Shown here piece after piece: positions 44,801-52,299 of a stretch of 64,000 nt of DNA. The stretch is from Fulvivirga ulvae. Lineage in GTDB: Bacteria; Bacteroidota; Bacteroidia; Cytophagales; Cyclobacteriaceae. The notes under the pieces are model-generated. The model had not been told where the DNA came from, did no database searches, and saw nothing but the letters and a program-made list of their open reading frames with translations. The position numbers and the translations under genes were made by a program. The stretch lies in NCBI RefSeq assembly GCF_021389975.1, contig NZ_CP089981.1, positions 4,613,501 to 4,677,500 of the forward strand. Direction: 5' to 3'. Position 1 is the first letter of the stretch, and each line of letters begins with the position of its first letter.

Positions 44801-45044
44801 CGCCATATAGGATCGGTAACACGCCGCAATAGATAAATGATGATTTACCACTTCCTGAAGGGCCTATAACTCCTACAAAGCGATGTTTGGACAATTTCAG
44901 CAGCACTTCGTCACTTTGACCTTCCCGTCCGAAGAATAGGTGGCTCTCATCAATTTTAAAAGGCCTTAACCCTGGAAAAGGATTAACTGAAGTAGTGGTT
45001 GATCGGGGAGTAAAGCTAGGTTTTTCTTTCGCGATATCGCTCAT
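41880..45044 (-). CDS. Membrane-anchored nSTAND ATPase with coiled coil and WD40 repeats
   Basis: 1,054 residues from ATG 45044 (MSDIAKEKPSF); an ATG eight codons up would overlap the TIR gene by 20 bases. Parts: nSTAND1 NTPase at about 20-420 with N-terminal NPFPGLRPFKIDESHLFFGR, P-loop GPSGSGKSS and Walker B YLILVDQFEEL; a winged-helix-like part (about 280-430); one membrane segment (about 505-525, ITALILASATVISIMFLIYA); a long Ala/Glu/Lys coiled coil (about 528-675); and six or seven WD40 repeats (about 705-1010, SLGGHDKGVRAVVSNP, then ASASKDKTVRLWNREN). STAND proteins are signal-gated oligomerising switches. The membrane segment places the ATPase and WD40 parts on opposite sides, or both inside with a hairpin. 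Partner of the TIR protein by position. Confidence 0.88.
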   Translation of the reverse strand: MSDIAKEKPSFTPRSTTTSVNPFPGLRPFKIDESHLFFGREGQSDEVLLKLSKHRFVGVIGPSGSGKSSFIYCGVLPILYGGFLTDTSPDWEVIVTRPGAGPIENLAESLLQSDSSYLVADPEEKKIKKTIVTTLLRSSSLGLVEAVLQSKRSRDKNYLILVDQFEELFRFKDSSDAGTVNETLAFVNLLIEAINYADVPIYIGITMRSDFIGDCAQFPDLTKKINDSHYLIPQMTREQKRRAIEGPVAVGGAKITQRLTQQLLNDLGDNPDQLPILQHALMRTWSYWSHYRDYEDELVDIKHYEAIGTMSEALSMHANEAYDELSDAQKHICESLFKAITEKRGENFGIRRPTRLGEIAAISDVSEQEVIDVIDKFREPSRSLLTPAHHVELNSKSIIDISHESLMRIWTRLKNWVDDEAEAVQMYLRLSEAASMYQVGKAGLWRPPDLQLALNWQAKHKPTLIWGQRYHPAFERTLVFLEYSKKEFETEQRIKELQQKRRLRNARITALILASATVISIMFLIYAFIQKAEADSERLKAEQNKNEALVQEKIAKENEKKATANATLAKKEQERAEQEKERAEIQKERAESALVEAEEQRLRAEAGETLAKNNEKLAIDAQKIAEDNAIIAIENEKAAIAAKAKADRLRYLAIAKAMAIKSTQMRDEQATLKGLLAQQAYTFNTNNEGDKYDHDIYEGLYEALKSLKDPLVKSLGGHDKGVRAVVSNPNGNYIYSSDTQGKILRWNLKETSRVADTIRNNKSGRIIRALAVSSDNKWLAAGGEFEKDNKGSFLELFDLSNIKSAPKKISGFEGDIWNLLFTPDNKGLIALDNEGKSIKYSDLTSVNEIVSVPFRLNDIDLSSDGKWLVGVGNNGKVMLYDVENNYKSSEIYSNNTRLWAVAISPVDQVVAIGDESGLIKTFRLFSSEPVKSLIGHISPINDIKFSKDRRFIASASKDKTVRLWNRENLNAQPITLSDHPTWVWTIAFSPDDEQILAGTQETVVRAWPTKIETMADKICDQIERNMNDEEWKTYVGDDPDLKYERTCENLPSNE

Positions 45045-45048
45045 CGTG

Positions 45049-46506
45049 CTACGCTTTAACATCTTCAAGGAATATTTTTACATCATTGAGGGCATCTTTA
45101 CCAATGCTATCTATGATCATAATGCTATGATTTTTATATGGGCTCCAATCCATTTTTTTGTCTTTTGTGCTTATAACGGCTTTTCCCTGAATGGGCTTAC
45201 GCCTTCCAAAACCCGGGGCCTTTAGCAGATCCAGTAGTTTCATTCTTACCCATTGATCGTTTACATTGCTTTGAAAGATGATGGCCGCATCGAAATCACG
45301 CAGGTTCGCTATGTGATGTTGTCGCAGGTTCAGCAACTCACCTTTAAAAGAGGGGATCAAAACGTTATACCCTGAATCCTCAATAAATTTTTTGATAGGG
45401 GCAACTTCTTTCTCATCGGTTTTGTCGTAAAGTACATAAACATTTGCCTTGCCATTCTGACCTGCTTTTCCGCTTTCACGGCGGTTAAGCTTCTTATCAA
45501 TTCCTACCTCTATCAGTTCTTCTCTCACTATGTTCTTAAAATCTTCAAGTGGTGTTTGTAGTATCTCCGCGCCTTCGGTGGAGGACAGGTCCCGCTTAAT
45601 ACTTTCAATAAAGGCCAGTTGTTTTTCACTGGCATTTTGCAGCCTTGGGGAGATCCAGATCAATCTTGAAAACTCAGACTTATCTTTAAGTGTTGCACTC
45701 TTTTCTGCGGCAAGCTGGTTTTGGATGTCAACAATGGAGCGGTCTGAGCCCTCCGGAATCTCACCGTAAGAGCTTCCGATCAGGTGTATCGACAGGCTGC
45801 TTTCCTCTATCTCTCTCTTTATCTCACTTTTTAGTTTGGTAATGTTCAGGGGTAAGTTACGGTCGGGGAGTACCTTATAGCCATGTCTTTGCAATTCGCG
45901 TTTAATGATATTACGCTGTATTGTAAGGTCATGCCCGGTTTCTGCAAGATATATTGATCTTCTTGAAAAAATAGGCTTTATTCCTGCCCGTGAATCTTTT
46001 TGTTTGACCAAGATCAGGCATTCATGGATGTCATAGGCAAGATCAACCATTTTCATCCAGAAATCCTGCTCTGCCTCCAGGGTAAAAAAGTCTTCATAAT
46101 CGGTGGCCTCACCCGAGTCGAGGTTAATGTTATATAAATTAAAGCCTATAAGGTCTCGTAGCTTTGTAGGTTGTTCCTCGATAGTTAAAGGTTTTTTAAT
46201 GACCTTAAATACTCTTTGTTGCTCAGTATTTACGGTTTTGTAAAACTCTTCCAGGGTATCAAGGCACTCTCCGGATTCAATAAAGGCTGGTGACATGATC
46301 GGAACAAGAGTACCTACCTCTTTCATATCTGAGGCAGTTACACTATCATGCTCAGATTTTAGCAGTACATTGGGTTTTTCTCCAAGTACCTGTATGAGCA
46401 TTAATTCCAAGAACCTTTTAAATTCGTTAACCCATCCTTTTCCGTGATCATTGGGCTGGTTATCTGCATCAGCGTATACAATCAATATGTCAATCTTAAA
46501 GGTCAT
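45049..46506 (-). CDS. Protein with two TIR-like domains flanking a DUF4062-like domain
   Basis: 485 residues, no signal peptide or membrane segment. N-terminal domain (1-150): DILIVYADADN, then WVNEFKRFLELML, VGTLVPIMSPAFIESGECL and LEEFYK, a TIR layout. Its acidic LEEF after the SxxxC segment may supply the Glu used by TIR NADases, but this is uncertain. Middle (about 180-330): RSIYLAETGHDLTIQRNIIK and LSIHLIGSSYGEIPEG, like DUF4062. C-terminal (about 354-485): ANVYVLYDKTDEKEVAPIKK, then DFDAAIIFQSNVNDQWVRMK, a second TIR-like part. It may cleave NAD+, make a nucleotide signal or act as an adaptor for the STAND protein, which starts 4 bases downstream. Confidence 0.75.
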   Translation of the reverse strand: MTFKIDILIVYADADNQPNDHGKGWVNEFKRFLELMLIQVLGEKPNVLLKSEHDSVTASDMKEVGTLVPIMSPAFIESGECLDTLEEFYKTVNTEQQRVFKVIKKPLTIEEQPTKLRDLIGFNLYNINLDSGEATDYEDFFTLEAEQDFWMKMVDLAYDIHECLILVKQKDSRAGIKPIFSRRSIYLAETGHDLTIQRNIIKRELQRHGYKVLPDRNLPLNITKLKSEIKREIEESSLSIHLIGSSYGEIPEGSDRSIVDIQNQLAAEKSATLKDKSEFSRLIWISPRLQNASEKQLAFIESIKRDLSSTEGAEILQTPLEDFKNIVREELIEVGIDKKLNRRESGKAGQNGKANVYVLYDKTDEKEVAPIKKFIEDSGYNVLIPSFKGELLNLRQHHIANLRDFDAAIIFQSNVNDQWVRMKLLDLLKAPGFGRRKPIQGKAVISTKDKKMDWSPYKNHSIMIIDSIGKDALNDVKIFLEDVKA

Positions 46507-46513
46507 ACTGGCT

Positions 46514-49500
46514 TTAATTTTCCTGGTTTAATGAATAGGATAGTTGGTAGTTATAATTAATGTTTTTGATAAACCCCTGGGCAAGTTCGTGATGGTTGGC
46601 CATAACATTATAAAAGTTAAACACGGAAAGATGAAAGATCACCGCATCTCCAAAGGCTACTATATGTGTTGCTTCAATGTGTTCTTCCAGGTTAAAAATA
46701 TGACCAAAAACGTCACCGGTCTTTAATCTTTGAACGTCTCTTTCTCCATGCATGACCAGGGCTTCACCATAGGCCACAATAATTATTTCTTCCTCTTCGG
46801 CATTTAATACAGGCAGCGACTGGCCTCCTTTGAGGTGTGCTGTATGCATTTTATCTACAAGGTCGCAAAGTAGTATACCTTTTATATTGTTGAATACCGG
46901 TAGGTTTTTAAGGAACATAACCATCTCTATACCTAGAAAGAATCCATCTTTCATGCCTTCCTGCATTCTGTTATTTTGAATAGATTCATGTATAAGCTTT
47001 TGTGTTTTGACCGGCAGTCGTTCTGATATTTTTTCGAAGGTATGCTGATCTTTATGATACATCACCCAGCCTGCCACTTCATGTAGTAGCTTATCACGAT
47101 TAAACACCTGTGCGATCAAACCTTTACTTATCCTGAACTCAGGGAGGTAGACTAGACAATGGATAGCACATGCCTTGGTCCATCGGTTGATCTGATTGTA
47201 GTTTTTATTGAGGATAAAGTTCAGTACCTGTATCAGGTTGTAACTTTCCCGAGGGAAGTGGATTTGAAGCTGATTAACTTTATCATGGATGGGAATGTCG
47301 TCGATAAGCGGGAAAAGCTTGGGCTTCAATTCCGGGGCAAGAAAGAGGTCGAGCAACTCTATGGCGAAGGCAATGCCATCGCTGGTGCCGGTCTCTACGT
47401 TTTCACGTACCAGTTGTACCGACTGAGGGTCATACATGATGGACAAAATCATGTATATCGTATCTTCATTGTTACTTATCTCTTCCTTAATGGCATTTCT
47501 GAGCTGATCAAAGCGTACTTCGTTTCCGGGTATTTCTATCAAAGCGGCAAGGTTCCATATAGTCTTGCCAATTTCATTTTCCAGCAGGTTTGTAAGGTTA
47601 GTGATTTCCCTGCTCTGTGCCTGATAGTTAAAATACCGGAATGATAATAATATCTGTTTTACTATTTTTTTATCAGGATATTCTATTTTCTTCCATAGTA
47701 GTTCTATAGCCTCCGGGCCACCTATTCTGCCCATGATCTGTACAATTTTCAGCATTACCTGGTCGCTTTGACCGGATTTGTGAAAGGCGCTCTCCAGTGT
47801 AAAAAGTACAGCCTCGCCATTTTCGCAAAGTGCTGAGGAGGCCGCATTGCTATAGGTGGGAGAGTCCAGAAGTTCAATTAGTATAGTCCAGGTTTCAGGG
47901 CGCTTCACCTTACGGGCAGTAATGATGGCCTCCATCTTTACACGAGGGTCAATATCCCTGAGCAGCTCCAGCAGCACAAATATATTATGGTCGTTGATCA
48001 GTCTTCTGAGGAGCTTTGCCGCCAGTATTCGGTCTGTAGTTTTTATGGATTTACTGAGCTTGGCCAGCTTATTTGCCGGTACAGATATAACTTCCGAGTC
48101 TTCCGAATCGCTGGCCGCTTTTTTGGCCAGTTGGTGGAGCTCCTTATTTCTGTCAAACTCAATGTCGAGCGATTTGAGTTTTTCGGTAGCGTAGGCTTTG
48201 ATCTTCCCCGAGTCACTTTCTTTAAGCCTGATAATAGAGGATTCGAATAGGGCCGGCTCAAGCTTTTCCATCAATTTCAACCCATATAGCACACTTTCAT
48301 CGGCCTTGCTGTTAATCTCATTCTCAAGTACTTTATCCAAAGAATATTCTTTTTGAAATCCGTGCTTGCCTTTATTTTTAATAAGGGTAGACTGCAGGGT
48401 ATCTTTGTAGTTATGGTGCATTTTCCTGGTTATAAAATACCAGACAGCCAATATTGGCAACGTAAATACGGTGATATGGATCAGGCTGAATACCCTGACG
48501 TTGTTGATCAGTATAATCAGACCCCCTGCAATCAGTCCTGCAAAAGCTGTAATTACACCCTCAATCTTGGTTTGTACGTCGAACCTGACTGACCCGTCAA
48601 TAGGCAGAAAATACAGTTTAAATGCCGGGCCATCCAGTGCATCTTTGAGTGAAGCTATAAATAATTTACTCATGGATATGATCACGAAGAAGATCACAAA
48701 TGTTTCACTGAGGCCTGAATAACCAAAGGTATACCCAATCGGAATGGCCAGCAGGGTAAAGATGGAGATCAGCAGCGGGTTGATCAGCAAAGAAACTTTC
48801 AGTCCATAGATGGCAATGATCCTGTCGGTAACGAATGTCTGGAAAAGGAAGCTAAATATAACCACTGTGGCCTCGAAGTAACTCAGAAACTTTGGCAGCT
48901 CTTTTTCATTGAACTGCGTGGTGGTTACGTTCAGAAAAGAATAATCAACGAAGTTAACGGCAATCATTGAAATGATGACAAAGAGTGACATCAGGCCGAT
49001 GTACTTGTCTTTGATAATCATACGATAGTTTATTCTCTGTGCTTTCTCATGTCCCTTTTTTATAAATAAATGTTTTTGCGTGATAATAAAGAACACCCCA
49101 AGATAACCCACTATACTGATCAGGCTGACAAACAATAGCTCTTGTGTGGAGATATATTTTAACATGAACGGTATGGAAAACAAAGCTATAATGGATGCTA
49201 TGAGCTGTCCGGTATCAACGCTGCCTATGACCCTTTTGGCTTGCCTCAGGTTAAACATTCTGCCGAATGAACCCCAAAAAATAAGAAGCACAATGAAATT
49301 GGAGGGTACTATAAATGTAAACGCAAAGAAATATAATGGCAAAGGATCTTCTGTTGTTCTAAAACCAAATTCCATTCCTGCCAGAATCAGGGTTATTAAA
49401 AACAGGGAACCGATAGCCAGCTTTTGAAATGGAACTCTGCCCTGAAAATAATTGTATATGGCAGTTGTGACAATACCAAGGATACCTGATAGGAGAATAG

Positions 49501-49675
49501 CCAACGGAAGCTCCTCCTTCTCGTCAAAATTATTCAGAAATAAAGTAGAAGCCCCGACATCCAGTGTAGCAAGGAAGATACCGATAAAAAAACCCATGCC
49601 AAGCAGTAAGAATATCTTGGCGGCATCATTTTCTTCTACATTTAAAACCTCAAGGATTTTTTTGTTAAAGCCCAT
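46514..49675 (-). CDS. ATP/ADP-translocase-like membrane protein with HEAT repeats and cNMP-binding-like domain
   Basis: 1,053 residues. About 12 membrane segments in 1-430, of the Npt1/Npt2 nucleotide-transporter/MFS kind (LATLDVGASTLFLNNFDEKE near the first helix, FTFIVPSNFIVLLIFWGSFG). HEAT-like helical repeats in about 440-900 (LLRDIDPRVKMEAIITARKV, ELLDSPTYSNAASSALCENG). The C-terminal 130 residues are a cyclic-nucleotide-binding-like beta roll (LPVFNNIKGILLCDLVDKMH, then GDVFGHIFNLEEHIEATHIV). The phosphate-binding Arg of true cNMP domains is not evident. First gene of the six-gene group, 7 bases before the TIR gene. Transport of nucleotides, sensing, or both are possible; untested. Confidence 0.82.
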   Translation of the reverse strand: MGFNKKILEVLNVEENDAAKIFLLLGMGFFIGIFLATLDVGASTLFLNNFDEKEELPLAILLSGILGIVTTAIYNYFQGRVPFQKLAIGSLFLITLILAGMEFGFRTTEDPLPLYFFAFTFIVPSNFIVLLIFWGSFGRMFNLRQAKRVIGSVDTGQLIASIIALFSIPFMLKYISTQELLFVSLISIVGYLGVFFIITQKHLFIKKGHEKAQRINYRMIIKDKYIGLMSLFVIISMIAVNFVDYSFLNVTTTQFNEKELPKFLSYFEATVVIFSFLFQTFVTDRIIAIYGLKVSLLINPLLISIFTLLAIPIGYTFGYSGLSETFVIFFVIISMSKLFIASLKDALDGPAFKLYFLPIDGSVRFDVQTKIEGVITAFAGLIAGGLIILINNVRVFSLIHITVFTLPILAVWYFITRKMHHNYKDTLQSTLIKNKGKHGFQKEYSLDKVLENEINSKADESVLYGLKLMEKLEPALFESSIIRLKESDSGKIKAYATEKLKSLDIEFDRNKELHQLAKKAASDSEDSEVISVPANKLAKLSKSIKTTDRILAAKLLRRLINDHNIFVLLELLRDIDPRVKMEAIITARKVKRPETWTILIELLDSPTYSNAASSALCENGEAVLFTLESAFHKSGQSDQVMLKIVQIMGRIGGPEAIELLWKKIEYPDKKIVKQILLSFRYFNYQAQSREITNLTNLLENEIGKTIWNLAALIEIPGNEVRFDQLRNAIKEEISNNEDTIYMILSIMYDPQSVQLVRENVETGTSDGIAFAIELLDLFLAPELKPKLFPLIDDIPIHDKVNQLQIHFPRESYNLIQVLNFILNKNYNQINRWTKACAIHCLVYLPEFRISKGLIAQVFNRDKLLHEVAGWVMYHKDQHTFEKISERLPVKTQKLIHESIQNNRMQEGMKDGFFLGIEMVMFLKNLPVFNNIKGILLCDLVDKMHTAHLKGGQSLPVLNAEEEEIIIVAYGEALVMHGERDVQRLKTGDVFGHIFNLEEHIEATHIVAFGDAVIFHLSVFNFYNVMANHHELAQGFIKNINYNYQLSYSLNQEN

Positions 49676-49947
49676 ACTACATTCCTAGAATAAATTACAA
49701 TTTAATATTTAATAATTAGAATGGAATAGCAATTATACAAAAAATGAGTAGCTATGGGGGCACTATCATTTGCTGATAACCATTGGTTTACAGCGAAAAT
49801 ACGATTCTTTTTGCTGATAAATTAAATAAACCAACGGGTAATGATAAAAAATAATGGAAACACATGTAATAGAAATGATTAAATTTGTATGTTGAAATCC
49901 CATAGATATTGCTTTATTATAGAAAAATTGAAATACAATTGAGAGGA
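49676..49947. other. Divergent control region between the TIR/STAND group and the PorE-like gene
   Basis: A/T-rich gap of 272 bases with no gene. On the plus strand TAAATTTG (49880-49887) is a full -7 match for the PorE-like gene, start near 49894. On the minus strand only a 7-of-8 match, TATTTTCG (49794-49801), could serve the transporter gene, leaving a leader of about 110 bases. No clear operator was found. Confidence 0.4.
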
Positions 49948-52290
49948 ATGGAAAGAAAAAGATCATCAGTTACCTTACTAATAGCACTGTTTATGCTAGT
50001 TGGCATAACGACCACTTTTGGACAAAATGTGGATAAGAAAGTATACGATGCAGACAAATATTTTAAAATAAGAAACTACAAAGAGGCGTTGTCGCTGTAC
50101 CTGGAGGCTATCGAGGCAGGGGTTAAAGATCCTGTGGTTTATTACAGGACGGCAGTCAGCTACCAGCATATGTTCGAAATTGAAGAGCAGGTTAAAGCGA
50201 TACCTTACTTTGAAAAGGCAATAGATGCCGGGACAGATCAATTACCTGTCCATGTGTATTATGATCTGGCTGATGCCTATCATAAAAATGAACAAATCGA
50301 AAAAGCCCTGGAGTACTACGGTAAGTACAAAGGAATGCTTAAAGGTGACCAGGGAGAAATTGAAAAGGTCAATCGTGCCCTTGAAGTTGCCAATAATGCC
50401 CTGTCGATGATGAGCAGCCCAAAGGCCATTGAGGTAATTAATTTTGGGCAGATCATCAATTCACAGTATACCGAGTATAATCCTGTGGTGTCTGCCGATG
50501 AGAGTGTTATGGCATTTACGGCTTTGCGTCCTAACACTGGTAAGACCAGGTCAGGAGATAAATTCATTGAAGAGGTTTATATTTCTTATAATTCTTCAGG
50601 TAACTGGTCGCAGCCGCAGCCGATCAGGATTGCTTCCGATTACAACGTAGGAACCGCCGGAATATCCGCTGACGGACAAAAAATGCTGATCTTTATCGGA
50701 GGAGCCGGAGGCACTGGTAACCTGTATACCATAGATAAATCAGGTAATGACTGGTCAACTCCGGTAACTATGGGTAATAAAATTAACTCCAGGTCACATG
50801 TGGAGACTACTGCCAGTATTACTCCTGATGGAAAAACGCTGTATTTTGCCAGTAACAGACCCGGTGGATACGGAGGGCTTGATATCTACAAATCAGTTAA
50901 GAATGAAGCCGGAGAATGGGGAGACCCCGTAAATGTCGGCCCTGAAATAAATACCAGGTATAACGAAGATGCACCTTTTATACACCCTGACCAGTGGACC
51001 CTCTTTTTCACTTCCGACGGACACAACACCATGGGAGGCAGAGATATTTTCGTAACGAGGTTATTTAATAACAAGTGGACCACGCCGGAAAATATGGGAT
51101 ATCCCATAAATACTACCGCAAACGATAATTACTTCACGCTTACTGCTGATGGAAGAAAAGGTTACTTTTCGTCTGATAGAAAAGGTGGCCAGGGTGGCCA
51201 GGATATATATTCGATCAATATGCCTGAAGAAGAAGCCAATATACCCCTTACCATGATCAAAGGGCGAATACTAAACGGGGAGAATAATGAGCCGTTGCCT
51301 ACCACCATTTATATAGTGGATGTAGAGTCTGGCAAGAAGCTGGACTTTGTGTACCAGCCGGACCCCAAAACGGGTAACTACCTTATCATTTTACCTCCGG
51401 CTAAAAACTACGATATGATCATTGAGTCGGAGGGCTTTTTGCCATATACTCTGAATATCAATATTCCCGGGCAAACTTACTTTTACGAATTGTATCAAAA
51501 GATATACCTGAAAACCATTAAGCAGTTTGAAGTAGTTGTGGGACAGGAGGTAGAAGTTAAAAATGCTTTCTACGACACTCACGAGGATGCTGTTACCGAT
51601 ATCAGAAAAACCCATGAAGCAACCCTGGTTAAAAGCGATAGCATTGATATGTATGACCTGATGAACGATTTGATTGAAGCTGAAGACCAGGCCGGTATCG
51701 ATTACCTGGTGAGCCTTATCAATATGAAAAATCCTATTGAAGATGTAAACTTTAATGAGGCCGGGGTTGTAGAGGCGGCCACAAGGGTTTATTATTATGA
51801 TGAAAGTGATGAAAGCAAGTTTGAGCAAAAGGAGGTAAATGGCAAAACTATATTTTCGTTGCCAACCATGTATGTGACAGAAGAGGCTGAGAAGCAAAAA
51901 ATGCGAAGCAAGGAAAGGTCTACCAAATATGATCAGGCTTTGCTGAAGGACGTGGTGAAAGTTTACTTCGATGTAGCAAAGAGTGAGTTGCAACCTTCTT
52001 ATCATACAGAGCTTAATAAGATACTGGAGACCCTGAAGAAATACCCTGAACTTGGGGTGCAGATATCTGGCTATGCTTCAGCGGAAGGTGATGAGAAATT
52101 TAACAGAGAGCTGTCAAATAAAAGAGCCATAGCCGTGCTGGACTACATTAATCATAAGGGGGTGGTTAGGAGAAGGATCATCGCCAAAGGGTACGGTGCT
52201 ACCAAAACGGATAACTCCAATAAAGAAGAAAGCCGACGTGTTGAAATACAGATTGTTGACCTCAACGAACATGGCAGAGAGGTAAAATGA
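49948..52290 (+). CDS. PorE-like protein: TPR, PD40 propeller, CRD and OmpA domains
   Basis: 780 residues from ATG 49948 (MERKRSSVTLLIALFMLVGI, signal peptide ending TTFGQ). Four parts in the order described for PorE of the type IX secretion system: TPR (about 30-150, DADKYFKIRNYKEALSLYLE), a WD40-like PD40 propeller (about 170-430, ASNRPGGYGGLDIYKSVKN), a carboxypeptidase-regulatory-like domain (about 435-525) and an OmpA-type domain (about 655-775, KVYFDVAKSELQPSYHTELN). The OmpA motif is GYASAEGDEKFNRELSNKRA, with Arg kept but the usual Asp replaced. It would anchor T9SS parts to peptidoglycan. Divergent from the TIR/STAND group and converging with the antiporter. Confidence 0.85.
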   Translation: MERKRSSVTLLIALFMLVGITTTFGQNVDKKVYDADKYFKIRNYKEALSLYLEAIEAGVKDPVVYYRTAVSYQHMFEIEEQVKAIPYFEKAIDAGTDQLPVHVYYDLADAYHKNEQIEKALEYYGKYKGMLKGDQGEIEKVNRALEVANNALSMMSSPKAIEVINFGQIINSQYTEYNPVVSADESVMAFTALRPNTGKTRSGDKFIEEVYISYNSSGNWSQPQPIRIASDYNVGTAGISADGQKMLIFIGGAGGTGNLYTIDKSGNDWSTPVTMGNKINSRSHVETTASITPDGKTLYFASNRPGGYGGLDIYKSVKNEAGEWGDPVNVGPEINTRYNEDAPFIHPDQWTLFFTSDGHNTMGGRDIFVTRLFNNKWTTPENMGYPINTTANDNYFTLTADGRKGYFSSDRKGGQGGQDIYSINMPEEEANIPLTMIKGRILNGENNEPLPTTIYIVDVESGKKLDFVYQPDPKTGNYLIILPPAKNYDMIIESEGFLPYTLNINIPGQTYFYELYQKIYLKTIKQFEVVVGQEVEVKNAFYDTHEDAVTDIRKTHEATLVKSDSIDMYDLMNDLIEAEDQAGIDYLVSLINMKNPIEDVNFNEAGVVEAATRVYYYDESDESKFEQKEVNGKTIFSLPTMYVTEEAEKQKMRSKERSTKYDQALLKDVVKVYFDVAKSELQPSYHTELNKILETLKKYPELGVQISGYASAEGDEKFNRELSNKRAIAVLDYINHKGVVRRRIIAKGYGATKTDNSNKEESRRVEIQIVDLNEHGREVK

Positions 52291-52299
52291 CAAGCAATA

